A stretch of DNA of 64,000 bases from Psychrobium sp051201665 (GTDB lineage: Bacteria; Pseudomonadota; Gammaproteobacteria; Enterobacterales; Psychrobiaceae): the NCBI RefSeq assembly GCF_051201665.1, contig NZ_CP179210.1, positions 3,472,001-3,536,000 of the forward strand, read 5' to 3'. Both the position numbers and the translations under genes were made by a program. Within the stretch, counting starts at the first letter, position 1, and every line of letters starts with the position of its first letter. Below the pieces are notes generated by a model, which was given only the letters and a program-made list of their open reading frames with translations, was not told where the DNA came from and did no database searches. Below, piece by piece: positions 17,730 through 27,494 of the stretch.

Positions 17730-18758
17730 TTAATCTTTAACGCCCATTGCTAGGCTAGTATCTAACATGCGATTAGCGAAGCCCCATTCATTGTCACACC
17801 ACAATAATAATTTAACGAGATGACCATCGCTCACTCGTGTTTGAGTGCCATCAACAATGCTTGAATGAGGATCATGGTTAAAATCACACGATACGAGTGG
17901 CACTTCGGTATAATCGAGCACCTGGCCAAGACCATTGTTGGCTTCACCCTTTAGCATCTCATTGACACTTTGAATATCGACGCGTTTATCAACCGTCACA
18001 CTCAAATCCATTGCCGTTACGTTTATTGTCGGCACGCGCACTGAAATAGCTTCCATTTTGCCTTTTAAATTCGGCAAAATACGCTCAACGCCAACCGCCA
18101 ACTTAGTATCTACCGGAATGATCGATTGACTAGCAGCGCGAGTACGGCGTAAATCACTATGATAAGCATCAATCACTTGTTGATCGTTCATCGATGAATG
18201 AATCGTTGTAATGGTGCCGCCCTTAAGCGTGAAATGTTTATCTAACGCATCAATCACAGGCACGACACAATTAGTTGTGCAAGAACCATTAGAGACAATG
18301 ACATCATCATGAGTTAGCAGGTGTTCGTTAATCCCAAAAATAACCGTTTTATCAACATCATTAGCCGCAGGTTGGCTAAAAAGCACCTTTTTAGCCCCAG
18401 CATTTAAGTGTAATTTAGCATCATCACGTGAACTAAATACGCCACTACACTCTAAAACTATATCAACATCTAACGCTTGCCAAGGTAAGTCGCGAGGATT
18501 GCTTTCATGAAACAGTGGAATGCGATCATCACTAATACACATTTCACTTTGTTGATGTGTTTTCTCAAGTGATACAGGCAGAATAAATCGACCATGGGTA
18601 CTGTCATATTTTGTTAGATGTACCATCGCGTCAGGATCTGCCAATTCATTAATGGCAACAATTTCGATCTTTTCAGAGTAATTACGTTCATAAAAAGCAC
18701 GTAACACACTGCGGCCAATACGCCCATAACCATTAATAGCAATTTTTAATTTAGCCAT
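17730..18758 (-). CDS. epd: D-erythrose-4-phosphate dehydrogenase
   Basis: 342 residues from the ATG at 18758 (AGGAA 5 bases upstream; a start five codons earlier lacks one). GAPDH-fold enzyme with Rossmann motif INGYGRIGR and catalytic cysteine in SNGSCTTNCVVP. The segments TTIHSSMNDQQVID and DLRRTRAASQSIIPVDTKLA are closer to E. coli Epd than to GapA. Epd oxidises erythrose-4-phosphate to 4-phosphoerythronate for pyridoxal phosphate synthesis. Its place between tkt, which makes erythrose-4-phosphate, and pgk supports this. Residual GAPDH activity is possible. Confidence 0.9.
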   Translation of the reverse strand: MAKLKIAINGYGRIGRSVLRAFYERNYSEKIEIVAINELADPDAMVHLTKYDSTHGRFILPVSLEKTHQQSEMCISDDRIPLFHESNPRDLPWQALDVDIVLECSGVFSSRDDAKLHLNAGAKKVLFSQPAANDVDKTVIFGINEHLLTHDDVIVSNGSCTTNCVVPVIDALDKHFTLKGGTITTIHSSMNDQQVIDAYHSDLRRTRAASQSIIPVDTKLAVGVERILPNLKGKMEAISVRVPTINVTAMDLSVTVDKRVDIQSVNEMLKGEANNGLGQVLDYTEVPLVSCDFNHDPHSSIVDGTQTRVSDGHLVKLLLWCDNEWGFANRMLDTSLAMGVKD

Positions 18759-18834
18759 TACATTCCTAAACAAACAATTTTATCTTTCTTTTATAGATTC
18801 TTGACAGAAGTGACAAAAAAAAGAACCCATAAAA

Positions 18835-18858
18835 GAAAGGCCGCTTTTCAGCGGCCTT
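18835..18858 (-). terminator. Terminator after tkt
   Basis: Read leftward, AAGGCCGC-(6-base loop)-GCGGCCTT is an 8-bp GC-rich stem followed by TCTTTTAT. It lies about 10 bases after the tkt stop, so tkt may be transcribed largely apart from epd-pgk-fba. A possible epd promoter (TTGTCA, 15 bases, TATAAA on the minus strand) lies between it and epd. Confidence 0.7.
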
Positions 18859-18869
18859 CATTTATCAAT

Positions 18870-20864
18870 CTATAAAATTGATTTCGACACATTTACAACA
18901 TTATCGACGGTGAAGCCGAAATGCTTAAACAGCTCACCAGCTGGTGCTGACTCACCGAATGTCGTCATACCGACAATCTTACCGTTTAGGCCTACATACT
19001 TGTACCAGTAATCAGCAATACCTGCTTCAACAGCAACACGAGCAGACACGCTACTTGGTAATACTGACTCTTTGTATGCTGCATCTTGTGCGTCAAATAC
19101 ATCTGTCGCAGGCATTGAAACAACACGTACATTGACGCCTTGCTCTTTTAATACGCCAGCCGCTTCAACGGCTAAGCCAACTTCTGAACCTGTCGCAATC
19201 AAGATCAACTGTGGCTGGCCATCGCTATCAATCAAGGTGTAACCACCGCGTGCAGCATTTTCTAGTTGCTGTGCATCACGCGTTTGTCCTGGTAGGTTTT
19301 GACGAGAGAAGATTAATGACGTTGGGCCATCAGTGCGCTCTACCGCATGACGCCATGCAATCGCCGACTCAACTTCATCACATGGACGCCATGTAGACAT
19401 GTTAGGCGTTAAGCGCAATGACGCCATTTGCTCTACCGGTTGGTGAGTTGGACCATCTTCACCTAGACCGATTGAATCATGGGTGTAAACAAAAATAGCA
19501 GGTTGCTGCATTAACGCTGCCATACGCAATGCGTTACGTGCATATTCCATGAACATTAAGAAAGTCGCGCCGTAAGCTTTAAAACCACCGTGCAACACTA
19601 AACCGTTCATGATTGCTGACATACCGAACTCACGAACACCATAGTGTAAGTAGTTGCCGCTAGCATCATCAGCAGTGATTGCTTTAGAGTCAGACCACAT
19701 CGTTAAGTTTGATGGGGCTAAATCCGCACTACCGCCAATCATTTCTGGTAACAATGGACCAAACTTGTTTAACGTGTTTTGTGACGCTTTACGAGAGGCA
19801 ATGTTGCCTTGGTTAGCTTGTAAATCGTTAATGTAAGCATCAATAGTCTCGTCCCAGTTATCTGGTAATTCACCTGATAGACGGCGTTGTAATTCTTTTG
19901 CTAGCTCAGGGTGCGCTGCTTGATATGCGGCGAATTTGTCATTCCAAGACGCTTCTTGAGCAGTACCTTGTTCGCGGTTATTCCACTCACTTGCTACATC
20001 ACTAGGAATTTCAAACGGTGCGTGTTCCCAGTTTAAGAATTCACGTGCTGCTGCGATTTCATCGGTGCCTAATGGAGCACCGTGACAATCGTGGCTGCCA
20101 CCTTTGTTTGGTGAACCGTAACCGATAGTTGTCTTACAACAGATAAGTGTTGGACGCTTAGTGTCTGCCTGAGCCGCTTTAATTGCTGCGCTAATTTGCT
20201 CACTGTCATGACCATCAACATCAGCGATTACATGCCAACCGTAAGCTTCAAAGCGTTTAACTGTATCGTCTGTAAACCAACCTTCAACGTCACCATCGAT
20301 TGAAATGCCGTTGTCATCCCAAAATGCAACTAGTTTACCTAGCCCCAAAGTACCCGCTAGTGAACAGGCTTCGTGAGAAATACCTTCCATTAAACAGCCA
20401 TCACCTAAGAATGCGTAGGTGTTGTGGTCAACAACATCGTGACCTTCACGGTTAAATTGCGCCGCTAGCGTTTTTTCAGCAATCGCCATACCTACAGCGT
20501 TAGTGATACCTTGACCTAGTGGGCCAGTGGTTGTTTCAACGCCTGGTGCATAACCATATTCTGGATGACCCGGCGTTTTAGAGTCCATTTGACGGAAATT
20601 CTTTAACTCTTCAATTGGTAAGTCATAGCCGGCAAGGTGTAGTAGAGAATATAGCAACATAGAGCCATGGCCATTTGACAATACGAAACGATCACGATCA
20701 GCCCAGTTTGGATTTGCAGGGTTGTGCTTTAAAAAATCACGCCATAGTACTTCGGCAATGTCAGCCATTCCCATTGGTGCACCTGGGTGACCAGAATTGG
20801 CTTGCTGAACAGCATCCATACTTAAAGCTCGAATAGCATTCGCTAATTCTTTACGTGACGGCAT
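18870..20864 (-). CDS. tkt: Transketolase
   Basis: 664 residues, full length for the bacterial enzyme. It has the thiamine diphosphate/magnesium motif GDGCLMEGISHEA with downstream NGISID, the pyrimidine-domain EFGMSAIMNGLVLHGG with catalytic glutamate, and HDSIGLGEDGPTHQPVEQ. It moves two-carbon units between sugar phosphates in the pentose phosphate pathway. It is the first gene of the leftward tkt-epd-pgk-fba group. The 230 bases upstream separate it from the divergent cidA/lrgA-type gene. Confidence 0.96.
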   Translation of the reverse strand: MPSRKELANAIRALSMDAVQQANSGHPGAPMGMADIAEVLWRDFLKHNPANPNWADRDRFVLSNGHGSMLLYSLLHLAGYDLPIEELKNFRQMDSKTPGHPEYGYAPGVETTTGPLGQGITNAVGMAIAEKTLAAQFNREGHDVVDHNTYAFLGDGCLMEGISHEACSLAGTLGLGKLVAFWDDNGISIDGDVEGWFTDDTVKRFEAYGWHVIADVDGHDSEQISAAIKAAQADTKRPTLICCKTTIGYGSPNKGGSHDCHGAPLGTDEIAAAREFLNWEHAPFEIPSDVASEWNNREQGTAQEASWNDKFAAYQAAHPELAKELQRRLSGELPDNWDETIDAYINDLQANQGNIASRKASQNTLNKFGPLLPEMIGGSADLAPSNLTMWSDSKAITADDASGNYLHYGVREFGMSAIMNGLVLHGGFKAYGATFLMFMEYARNALRMAALMQQPAIFVYTHDSIGLGEDGPTHQPVEQMASLRLTPNMSTWRPCDEVESAIAWRHAVERTDGPTSLIFSRQNLPGQTRDAQQLENAARGGYTLIDSDGQPQLILIATGSEVGLAVEAAGVLKEQGVNVRVVSMPATDVFDAQDAAYKESVLPSSVSARVAVEAGIADYWYKYVGLNGKIVGMTTFGESAPAGELFKHFGFTVDNVVNVSKSIL

Positions 20865-21100
20865 ATTGACTCCTGACTACTAAATTTCAAAATATTTTAT
20901 TGGCGCACATTGTGTATGAAAACATCATTATTTACAATGCCAAAAGCACGGATATATGGGATGTTGCGGTGTTTTTTTTATGACCTGATTAAGCGTTCAG
21001 TTGTCCAACAAAAATATTGATGGTACTCGACTAAAATAGGCTGGCTTAGCATTGCTGGACTCGATAATATTGAGGCACAAAAATTTCACTATTGATCATT

Positions 21101-21481
21101 ATGTCCAAGCACACCACTACATCAAATGCGATTAAGGTTTCACTTAATTTTTGTCGCAGTGCGTTTCTAATTCTTACCTTTTTAGGCATTGGAAAACTTG
21201 TTAGCCATTACAGTGGCGATATTATTCCTGCAAGTGTCGTTGGATTAATTGCCCTATTTACTGCGTTGTCATTACGGTTAATACCAGTGGAATGGCTTCA
21301 GCCGAGTAGCCATTTCTTACTAAAATATATGACATTATTCTTTGTTCCCGCCGCTGTCGCACTGATTAATTACATTGAAATACTGTCACTTCATTGGCTA
21401 GCTATTATCGTAAGCTGCGTTGTAAGCACTGTATTGGTTATGGTTAGTGTCGGCTTGGGTTATCAAAGGTTAGATCGATGA
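21101..21481 (+). CDS. CidA/LrgA family protein
   Basis: 126 residues from the ATG at 21101; the frame also allows a TTG at 21092, and neither has a clear ribosome-binding site. Four hydrophobic segments and the family sequences GKLVSHYSGDIIPASVVGL and TLFFVPAAVAL are present. CidA/LrgA proteins are small holin-like inner-membrane proteins that work with LrgB partners in export of murein hydrolase activity, overflow metabolism or pyruvate transport. Its stop overlaps the next start by 4 bases (ATGA), so the two are translationally coupled. Confidence 0.85.
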   Translation: MSKHTTTSNAIKVSLNFCRSAFLILTFLGIGKLVSHYSGDIIPASVVGLIALFTALSLRLIPVEWLQPSSHFLLKYMTLFFVPAAVALINYIEILSLHWLAIIVSCVVSTVLVMVSVGLGYQRLDR

Positions 21482-22161
21482 ATTTAATAAGTTACAGCCT
21501 ACTAACTATCGTCTTATTCCTTGGGTTAAAAAAGCTACTTGAGCCGTTTAAACATCCTCTTTTTAATCCTCTACTGTGGAGCATCGTGCTGCTTATTGCC
21601 TTATTTGCCGGCTCTCCGTTACAATTTTCTAGCTATCAACAGGCAACTCATTGGTTAATTTGGTTATTAGAGCCCGCCGTTGTAGCTCTTGCCGTACCAT
21701 TGTTTAATCAAATACAACACATAAAGTCTCAATTATGGCCCGTGGTCATTTGCTGTTTTTTCGGCTCATTACTTGCCATTTCTAGTGGGGTATCAATTGC
21801 ACTATTATTCACCCATGACAAAGCACTGGTGCTTTCAATTTTACCTAAATCAGTTACCTCCCCTATCGCTATGGAAATCACAGAACAAACAGGCGGTATA
21901 GCGCCGTTAGTTGCAGGAATTGTTATTGTCGTAGGCATTATTGGCACAGTTATTTCATCGAGTTTGTTTAAGCTTTTCAAAATCGATAATGCACAAGCAC
22001 AAGGATTGGCAATGGGTACAGGCGCTCACGCAATAGGTACAGCCGCAGCGATTAACCAAGGCGAACAACAAGGCGCATTTAGCTCAGTCGCTTTGGTGCT
22101 TTGCGGCATATTTACCGCCTTACTAGCGCCGTTTTTTAGTTGGTTAATTAACATCCTTTAA
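21478..22161 (+). CDS. LrgB family protein
   Basis: 227 residues with about six to seven membrane segments. LrgB/CidB signatures are visible: LLEPAVVALAVPLFNQ, LPKSVTSPIAMEITEQTGG and GTGAHAIGTAAA near the C-terminus. AAAGG lies 8 bases before the ATG. It is the partner of the preceding CidA/LrgA protein. Plant and some bacterial LrgB relatives transport glycolate or pyruvate, so an organic-acid transport role is as plausible as autolysis control. Confidence 0.88.
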   Translation: MNLISYSLLTIVLFLGLKKLLEPFKHPLFNPLLWSIVLLIALFAGSPLQFSSYQQATHWLIWLLEPAVVALAVPLFNQIQHIKSQLWPVVICCFFGSLLAISSGVSIALLFTHDKALVLSILPKSVTSPIAMEITEQTGGIAPLVAGIVIVVGIIGTVISSSLFKLFKIDNAQAQGLAMGTGAHAIGTAAAINQGEQQGAFSSVALVLCGIFTALLAPFFSWLINIL

Positions 22162-22166
22162 CATTT

Positions 22167-22221
22167 ATACCCAAGCCACTTGAAGATGCATGTTTCGAGC
22201 ATCTTCAGGTAGTTTGGGTAT
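22167..22221. repeat. Inverted repeat after lrgB, possible terminator
   Basis: ATACCCAA...ACTTGAAGATGC and GCATCTTCA..TTTGGGTAT face each other around a 9-base loop, giving a long interrupted stem. It starts 5 bases after the lrgB stop. This type of palindrome is widely dispersed in marine gammaproteobacteria. It may end transcription, but no long T-run follows. Confidence 0.6.
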
Positions 22222-22295
22222 ATCTAGCGATGCCTTCTTGTAGTATTTAGGTTAGCTAGTTACACTTTTGACAACTTTTTATAAGAGAAAAAACA

Positions 22296-24080
22296 ATGAA
22301 TAAAAATATTCTCACTAGCGCCTTGGCAATCGCCATTGGCACAGCAACATTATCAGGTTGCCAACAAGCACCATCTAGCAATCTTGTCGTCGAACAAAAT
22401 GTCGTTTCAGCAGAGCAACAAGCCCAGCAGTTTTCAGCGCAGTTTATTGAATCACTATGGCAACTATCGCCGACATGGGCTCTTTACAGTGGCTATCAAA
22501 AATATGCAGATAAGTTAGTTGTTCCTGATAATTTTTCTCGTCAGCAGACGCTTGATTTCGTCAAAACACAACGCGCCATGCTCAGCGCAATTAATATCGA
22601 TGAGTTATCACCAAGTACGTGTATTGATATGGCCTTGATTAAAAATACCTTAGACTCGATGGAATGGAACATCACCACCTTTAAGTCATGGCAATGGCAG
22701 CCAACGCAATATAACGTTGCCGGCGGTTTCGCGCAGATTATTAATGGAAAGTATGCACCGCTAGATGAACGTTTAAACTCAGTACTAAAGCGCCTCAAAC
22801 TAGTTCCTCAATATTACGCCGCAGCACGTGCCAATATCGACAACCCGACATTAGAGCACACCAAACTAGCAATTATGCAAAACAAGGGCGCGTTGGGTAT
22901 TTTCTCTGACGATTTAATCGAAAAAGCACAGCGCTCATCGATGAGCAACGATGATAAGTCACTCTTTGAATCACGTGTGTTAGAAGCGCGCCAAGCCGTA
23001 ATGGGCCATATTGATTGGTTAGAAAATCTTAAACAAGATCTCGACAAAAACGGCGCCCGTAGTTTCCGCATTGGTAGCGATTTATATGAACAAAAATTCG
23101 CGTTAGATATTCAGTCAGATTTAAGTGCCAACGAACTGTATCAAAAAGCATTGAACGACAAACAAGTCGTACTTTCTGAAATGGCTAAAATTAGTGACAA
23201 GTTATGGAGTAAATACTTCCCCAACACAGCTAAGCCTAGTGACAAACAAGCCATGATCAGCCAAATGATCGAAAAGCTGTCTGTAAAGCATGTTAAACGT
23301 GAAAACTTTGTCGAAGAAATTCGCAATCAAATTCCTGCGCTAGAAGCCTTTGTTATCAAAAACAACTTGATCACATTAGACAAAGATAAGCCGCTAGTTG
23401 TACGTGAAACACCCGAGTACATGCGTGGTTTTGCTGGCGCGTCTATCAGCGCCCCCGGTCCGTATGACAAAAAAGCGAACACTTATTATAACGTAACCCC
23501 ACTCGATAACATGACAAGTGATCAAGCTGAGAGTTACCTACGTGAATACAATCACTGGGTGTTACAAGTATTAAATATTCACGAAGCAGTACCAGGCCAT
23601 TACACGCAATTAGTCTATTCAAACCTATCGCCAAGTTTGGTGAAAAGCTTATTCGGCAATGGTGCAATGATTGAAGGCTGGGCTGTTTATTCTGAGCGTA
23701 TGATGCTAGAAGAAGGCTACGGTGATTTCGAACCAGAACTGTGGCTAATGTATTACAAGTGGAACCTACGTGTAATCACCAACACCATTCTTGATTACGA
23801 GATTCATAATAAGGGAATTAGCAAAGAACAAGGCCTAGCCTTAATGATGGACGGCGCTTTCCAACAACAGGCTGAAGCCGAAGGAAAATGGCATCGCGCA
23901 ACTGTATCTCAAGTACAGCTAACCAGCTATTACTCAGGCTACCGCGACATCTATGATTTCCGCGATGAATACAAAGCAATGAAAGGCAAAGACTATAATG
24001 TAAAAGCCTTCCACGATCAGTTTTTAAGTTACGGCAGCGCACCAGTTAAGTTTGTACGTCAGTTGATGCTAGAAAAATAA
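22296..24080 (+). CDS. DUF885 family lipoprotein, putative metallopeptidase
   Basis: 594 residues with lipoprotein signal peptide and lipobox LSGC at about residue 22. DUF885 proteins resemble M3/M32-like metallopeptidases. The zinc-site-like motif HEAVPGHY (about residue 430) is present, with GWAVYSERMMLEEGYG downstream supplying a possible third ligand. The C-terminal part ends KFVRQLMLEK. The start follows AAGAGAAAA. Probably an envelope-anchored peptidase of unknown substrate; catalysis is inferred from the motif only. Two repeat copies follow directly after the stop. Confidence 0.82.
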   Translation: MNKNILTSALAIAIGTATLSGCQQAPSSNLVVEQNVVSAEQQAQQFSAQFIESLWQLSPTWALYSGYQKYADKLVVPDNFSRQQTLDFVKTQRAMLSAINIDELSPSTCIDMALIKNTLDSMEWNITTFKSWQWQPTQYNVAGGFAQIINGKYAPLDERLNSVLKRLKLVPQYYAAARANIDNPTLEHTKLAIMQNKGALGIFSDDLIEKAQRSSMSNDDKSLFESRVLEARQAVMGHIDWLENLKQDLDKNGARSFRIGSDLYEQKFALDIQSDLSANELYQKALNDKQVVLSEMAKISDKLWSKYFPNTAKPSDKQAMISQMIEKLSVKHVKRENFVEEIRNQIPALEAFVIKNNLITLDKDKPLVVRETPEYMRGFAGASISAPGPYDKKANTYYNVTPLDNMTSDQAESYLREYNHWVLQVLNIHEAVPGHYTQLVYSNLSPSLVKSLFGNGAMIEGWAVYSERMMLEEGYGDFEPELWLMYYKWNLRVITNTILDYEIHNKGISKEQGLALMMDGAFQQQAEAEGKWHRATVSQVQLTSYYSGYRDIYDFRDEYKAMKGKDYNVKAFHDQFLSYGSAPVKFVRQLMLEK

Positions 24081-24091
24081 CAAGATTATTA

Positions 24092-24249
24092 ATACCAATT
24101 GCATTAAGTAAGTGATCTTGTTGTGCGTAGAGAAAATCAGCTAAAACAAGGCGCTCGATTGACTAATAGCTGGCTATTAGGATTGAGAGCAACGCCATTT
24201 TAGTTAATTTTAACAAGTACAAATGGGCAAATATTTAATGCAATTGGTA
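24092..24249 (+). repeat. ATACCAATTGCATTAA element, copy C1
   Basis: 158 bp, near-identical to copies B and D. It runs directly into copy C2 at GGTA/ATACC, so the two form a head-to-tail tandem pair in the gap after the DUF885 gene. Confidence 0.92.
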
Positions 24250-24408
24250 ATACCTATTGCATTAAGTAAGTGATCTTGTTGTGCGTAGAGAAAATCAGCT
24301 AAAACAAGGCGCTCGATTGACTAATAGCGGGCTATTAGGATTGAGAGCAACGCCATTTTAGTTAATTTTAACAAGTACAAATGGGCAAATATTTAATGCA
24401 ATTGGTAT
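24250..24408 (+). repeat. ATACCAATTGCATTAA element, copy C2
   Basis: 159 bp, the second of a tandem pair. It differs from C1 at only a few positions: ATACCTATTGC in the left end and AATAGCGGGCTATT in the centre. After it, 24409-24600 shows no gene and should hold the promoter of the small monooxygenase-like gene. Confidence 0.92.
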
Positions 24409-24600
24409 AACTGGCATGCAAACGATAAACTTCAAATATTCAATCGCATTCGAATGCATGTCAAAACTGATCCAACCGTCAAAATGAAAGACAGTATTCT
24501 TAACTGACCAGTATTAAAAATACAATCTCTCGTTTTTATTTGCCTAAATCACAAAAACGCGCAAAAATAAATCATTGTTAATTTAATAGAGTGCGCCGCA

Positions 24601-24894
24601 GTGATAAAAGTCATCATCGAACGTCAAATAGCCCAAGACATGGAATCAACCTATGAGAGCGAAGTTAAACGCGCTTTAAAAGGCGTAATGGGGGCTAACG
24701 GCTTTATTTCAGGAAGTTCTTACGTCGATATAAACCAACCACACATCCGCACCATTATCACAACATGGGACAACTTGGCGTGCTGGAATCGCTGGTATGC
24801 CTCTGATCTGCGCCGCACCAGCAACTACAACCTTAACCAACTACTGCAACAAGAAGAGAAAGTTAAGGTATTGCAAGTGCAGTCTTTATCTTAA
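24601..24894 (+). CDS. Small antibiotic-biosynthesis-monooxygenase-like (ABM) protein
   Basis: 97 residues from a GTG start with no strong ribosome-binding site. The pattern IKVIIERQIAQDMESTYE...GFISGSSYVD...TIITTWDNLACWNRWYAS matches the ferredoxin-like ABM fold, which forms dimers. Members include quinol monooxygenases, haem-degrading enzymes and many proteins of unknown role. No metal or catalytic motif is diagnostic here. The 3' end overlaps the convergent pgi gene by 4 bases. Confidence 0.65.
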   Translation: MIKVIIERQIAQDMESTYESEVKRALKGVMGANGFISGSSYVDINQPHIRTIITTWDNLACWNRWYASDLRRTSNYNLNQLLQQEEKVKVLQVQSLS

Positions 24895-26510
24895 CCTTGG
24901 TTAGCCTGCATAAAACGCGCTAATTGCGAAGACGTTGCAGGCGACAATTTAGTGTCATCCTCTCCATCCATTGCGGTTAATATAGCGCTGCTAAGCTCTT
25001 TGCCAAGCTCAACCCCCCACTGATCAAACGAATTGAGTCCCCACATCGCCCCTTGCACAAAAATTTTATGCTCATAAAGGGCTAACAAGCTACCAACGAC
25101 TTTGGGGGTTATTTTATCCATTGTAATGGTTAAGCTAGGAGAATTACCCGGCATCACTTTATGAGGCGCAAGTTGTTCAATCTCTTGTTCGCTAAGGCCT
25201 TTAGCAGCCAGCTCAGTTTTTACTTGAGCTAACGATTTGCCATTCATTAGTGCTTCACTTTGCGCAAAGCAATTAGCAACCAACACCTTATGATGCTCTT
25301 TAAGTGTTGAATGAGTGGTAAGCGGCACAATAAATTCACAGGGAATCTTGTCTTGCCCTTGATGCATCATTTGCATAAACGCGTGTTGAGAATTAGTGCC
25401 CTCTTGACCAAAAACAATTGGTGCGGTCGCTAATGTAATCGTCTCACCGTTAAGCCCAACGCTTTTACCATTACTCTCCATATCGACTTGCTGCAAATAG
25501 CCCGGAAAATCACGTAATGCATGAGAATAAGGCAATACCGCCAAACTTGGATAATTCATAAAGCTACGATTCCAAATGCCTAACAGTCCCATAATCACCG
25601 GCATATTTTGTTCAAGCAACGCATTCATAAAATGGTGGTCCATCTCATAAGCGCCCGCTTTAAGCTCGTTATAGTTATCAATGCCAATAGCGCAAGCTAA
25701 CGGAAAACCAACCGCCGACCACAAAGAAAAACGCCCACCTACCCAATCCCACATCGGTAAAATTCGGTCGCTATTAACGCCAAATTTAATCGCGTTTTCA
25801 ACATGACTGCTGACCGCCATCAAATGCTTTGACAGATTCTGCTCGTCACAGCCCCCTTCAACTAACCAAGATTTAACCGCATTAGCATTAAGCAGCGTTT
25901 CTTGCGTGACAAAGGTTTTTGAAATAACAACCATTAACGTTGTCGCAGGGTTTAACGCATCAAGTTTTTCCTCAACGCCCTCGCCATCAACATTGGCCAA
26001 ATAATGCACTTTCAATTGGCTGTTGGTATAAGGTTTTAACGCCTGCGCGCACACCTTAGGTCCGTAATAAGAACCGCCAATGCCCACCGCGATAACGTCA
26101 GTAAATGCCCGCCCGTCAAATCCTACTAAGTCACCATTATGCAGTTGCCCAACCAACTCAGCCATTCGCTGCTGAGTATCGCCAACTTGCCTAGCTAACT
26201 CACCACCTAATACCGCTTGCTGAACGTCACTAGGCGCTCGCAATACCGAATGCAGCACCGCTCGCCCTTCAGTATTGTTAATCTTCTCACCACCAAACAT
26301 CGCTTGCATCTTGCCTGTTAGGTCACACTGACGCGCCCAATCGTTTAATGATTTCATGACTTGCGGGCTAATATTTTGCTGTGAATAATCTAAAAATAAG
26401 CCAGCGGCCACCAGCGAATAATCGGCAACCCGATTAGGCTGCATTGAAAAAGAATCTTTAATAGAAAAGCGATGATGCTCACTAGCTAATTGCTGTAAAA
26501 CGTTAATCAT
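24891..26510 (-). CDS. pgi: Glucose-6-phosphate isomerase
   Basis: 539 residues. Interconverts glucose-6-phosphate and fructose-6-phosphate, feeding the nucleotide-sugar genes further right. Conserved parts include DVIAVGIGGSYYGP, VISKTFVTQET, the WDWVGGRFSLWSAVGFPLA signature, the catalytic-region FGQEGTNSQHAFMQMMHQG and the C-terminal NSFDQWGVELGKEL with its active-site lysine. It stands alone on the minus strand, at the edge of the toxin-antitoxin island. Confidence 0.96.
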   Translation of the reverse strand: MINVLQQLASEHHRFSIKDSFSMQPNRVADYSLVAAGLFLDYSQQNISPQVMKSLNDWARQCDLTGKMQAMFGGEKINNTEGRAVLHSVLRAPSDVQQAVLGGELARQVGDTQQRMAELVGQLHNGDLVGFDGRAFTDVIAVGIGGSYYGPKVCAQALKPYTNSQLKVHYLANVDGEGVEEKLDALNPATTLMVVISKTFVTQETLLNANAVKSWLVEGGCDEQNLSKHLMAVSSHVENAIKFGVNSDRILPMWDWVGGRFSLWSAVGFPLACAIGIDNYNELKAGAYEMDHHFMNALLEQNMPVIMGLLGIWNRSFMNYPSLAVLPYSHALRDFPGYLQQVDMESNGKSVGLNGETITLATAPIVFGQEGTNSQHAFMQMMHQGQDKIPCEFIVPLTTHSTLKEHHKVLVANCFAQSEALMNGKSLAQVKTELAAKGLSEQEIEQLAPHKVMPGNSPSLTITMDKITPKVVGSLLALYEHKIFVQGAMWGLNSFDQWGVELGKELSSAILTAMDGEDDTKLSPATSSQLARFMQANQG

Positions 26511-26595
26511 TGAAAACGACCAGATAGGTTGTGTGGTGAAAGTGACGGCTGTGAAGCAGCGTCAATATAAAATGTGGCATGTTTGTCCTAGGCAG

Positions 26596-27033
26596 CTAAA
26601 GAAACTTTGATTCTAAAAATGCCATAGCTTTACAACTAAATTTATCTAGTTCAAGATAATGACCTTGGCGCAATACATCTTCAATAATCACTAAATCAAT
26701 ATTCAGATAATCATGCACTAAGCCATTTCTCATGCCAATAATTTTACGCCAACGCACTAATTCGTCGTTTGATATTTCACCATTCTCTCTCAGTGCCATA
26801 AACGACTGGTAGGCATCACTGGCACTTTGGCTTTGCAATGATTTGACCCAATGTTTTGATAAACTAATACATAACTCAGTAAAAACCTGTAGCAAGCGCT
26901 CCAAAGCACGATAGTCACGACGCTTAAAGTTATTATTTTCTAAGTCATCTCTTAACTCATTTAATTCTTGCAAATAACGCGCGCTATGTTTTCTAGCCTC
27001 CGCTAAATAGAGCGCTAATCCCTGTTCATTCAT
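26596..27033 (-). CDS. HepT-like HEPN toxin (module 1)
   Basis: 145 residues, all-helical. HEPN RNase motif R-X4-H-X-Y is intact: R102, H107 and Y109 in RNGLVHDYLNID. In characterised HepT/MntA systems this motif forms the RNase site at a dimer interface, and the antitoxin AMPylates the tyrosine. The gene overlaps the upstream nucleotidyltransferase by 8 bases, the usual operon arrangement. Paralogous to the degenerate HEPN gene at 33585-33980. Toxicity is inferred from motif and context. Confidence 0.85.
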   Translation of the reverse strand: MNEQGLALYLAEARKHSARYLQELNELRDDLENNNFKRRDYRALERLLQVFTELCISLSKHWVKSLQSQSASDAYQSFMALRENGEISNDELVRWRKIIGMRNGLVHDYLNIDLVIIEDVLRQGHYLELDKFSCKAMAFLESKFL

Positions 27034-27436
27034 TTCGAGTCGTCTCTATCATTTGATATTCATATTGGCTGAATATTCTGGTTTGTTCTTTAATTTCTCT
27101 TGCGCTGCCATCACTATAAATCGGCACACCGTACTCTACAATATTAAAGGCGAGATAAACTGGTGCCTGGTTGATATCAACAATACTTAACATATTAGAA
27201 GCAAGACCTAATTCCAAAGCCCAATCTATCGCAAGTTCATTTGGCCGTAGAAAACGTTCAGTAACGGATATATCAAAGCTTTTAAAAGCAACCGCTAAAT
27301 CATAGTCACTATGCTCACTACATTTTCCATTAGCACGAGACCCGTATAGCCATAACACTTGAATATCATCGCAGTTAGTCGCTAGAGTTTTAATTTTTTC
27401 AACGATGCTATCTTGTTGAACTCTTGAACCCTTCAT
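27026..27436 (-). CDS. MntA-like nucleotidyltransferase antitoxin (module 1)
   Basis: 136 residues. Minimal nucleotidyltransferase domain with GS-X10-D-X-D: G32-S33 in LYGSRANGK and D44, D46 in SDYDLAV. The later acidic residue expected in the third strand lies near SIVDINQAP. In known systems MntA neutralises HepT by transferring AMP to its tyrosine. First gene of a two-gene operon with the HEPN toxin. Repeat copy D lies about 60 bases upstream, so it may affect the promoter. Confidence 0.85.
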   Translation of the reverse strand: MKGSRVQQDSIVEKIKTLATNCDDIQVLWLYGSRANGKCSEHSDYDLAVAFKSFDISVTERFLRPNELAIDWALELGLASNMLSIVDINQAPVYLAFNIVEYGVPIYSDGSAREIKEQTRIFSQYEYQMIETTRNE

Positions 27437-27494
27437 TTAAAAGACCTTTTAAAGAACGAATTCAAATTCTACCATGTCATTTGAAAAAAAGTTA

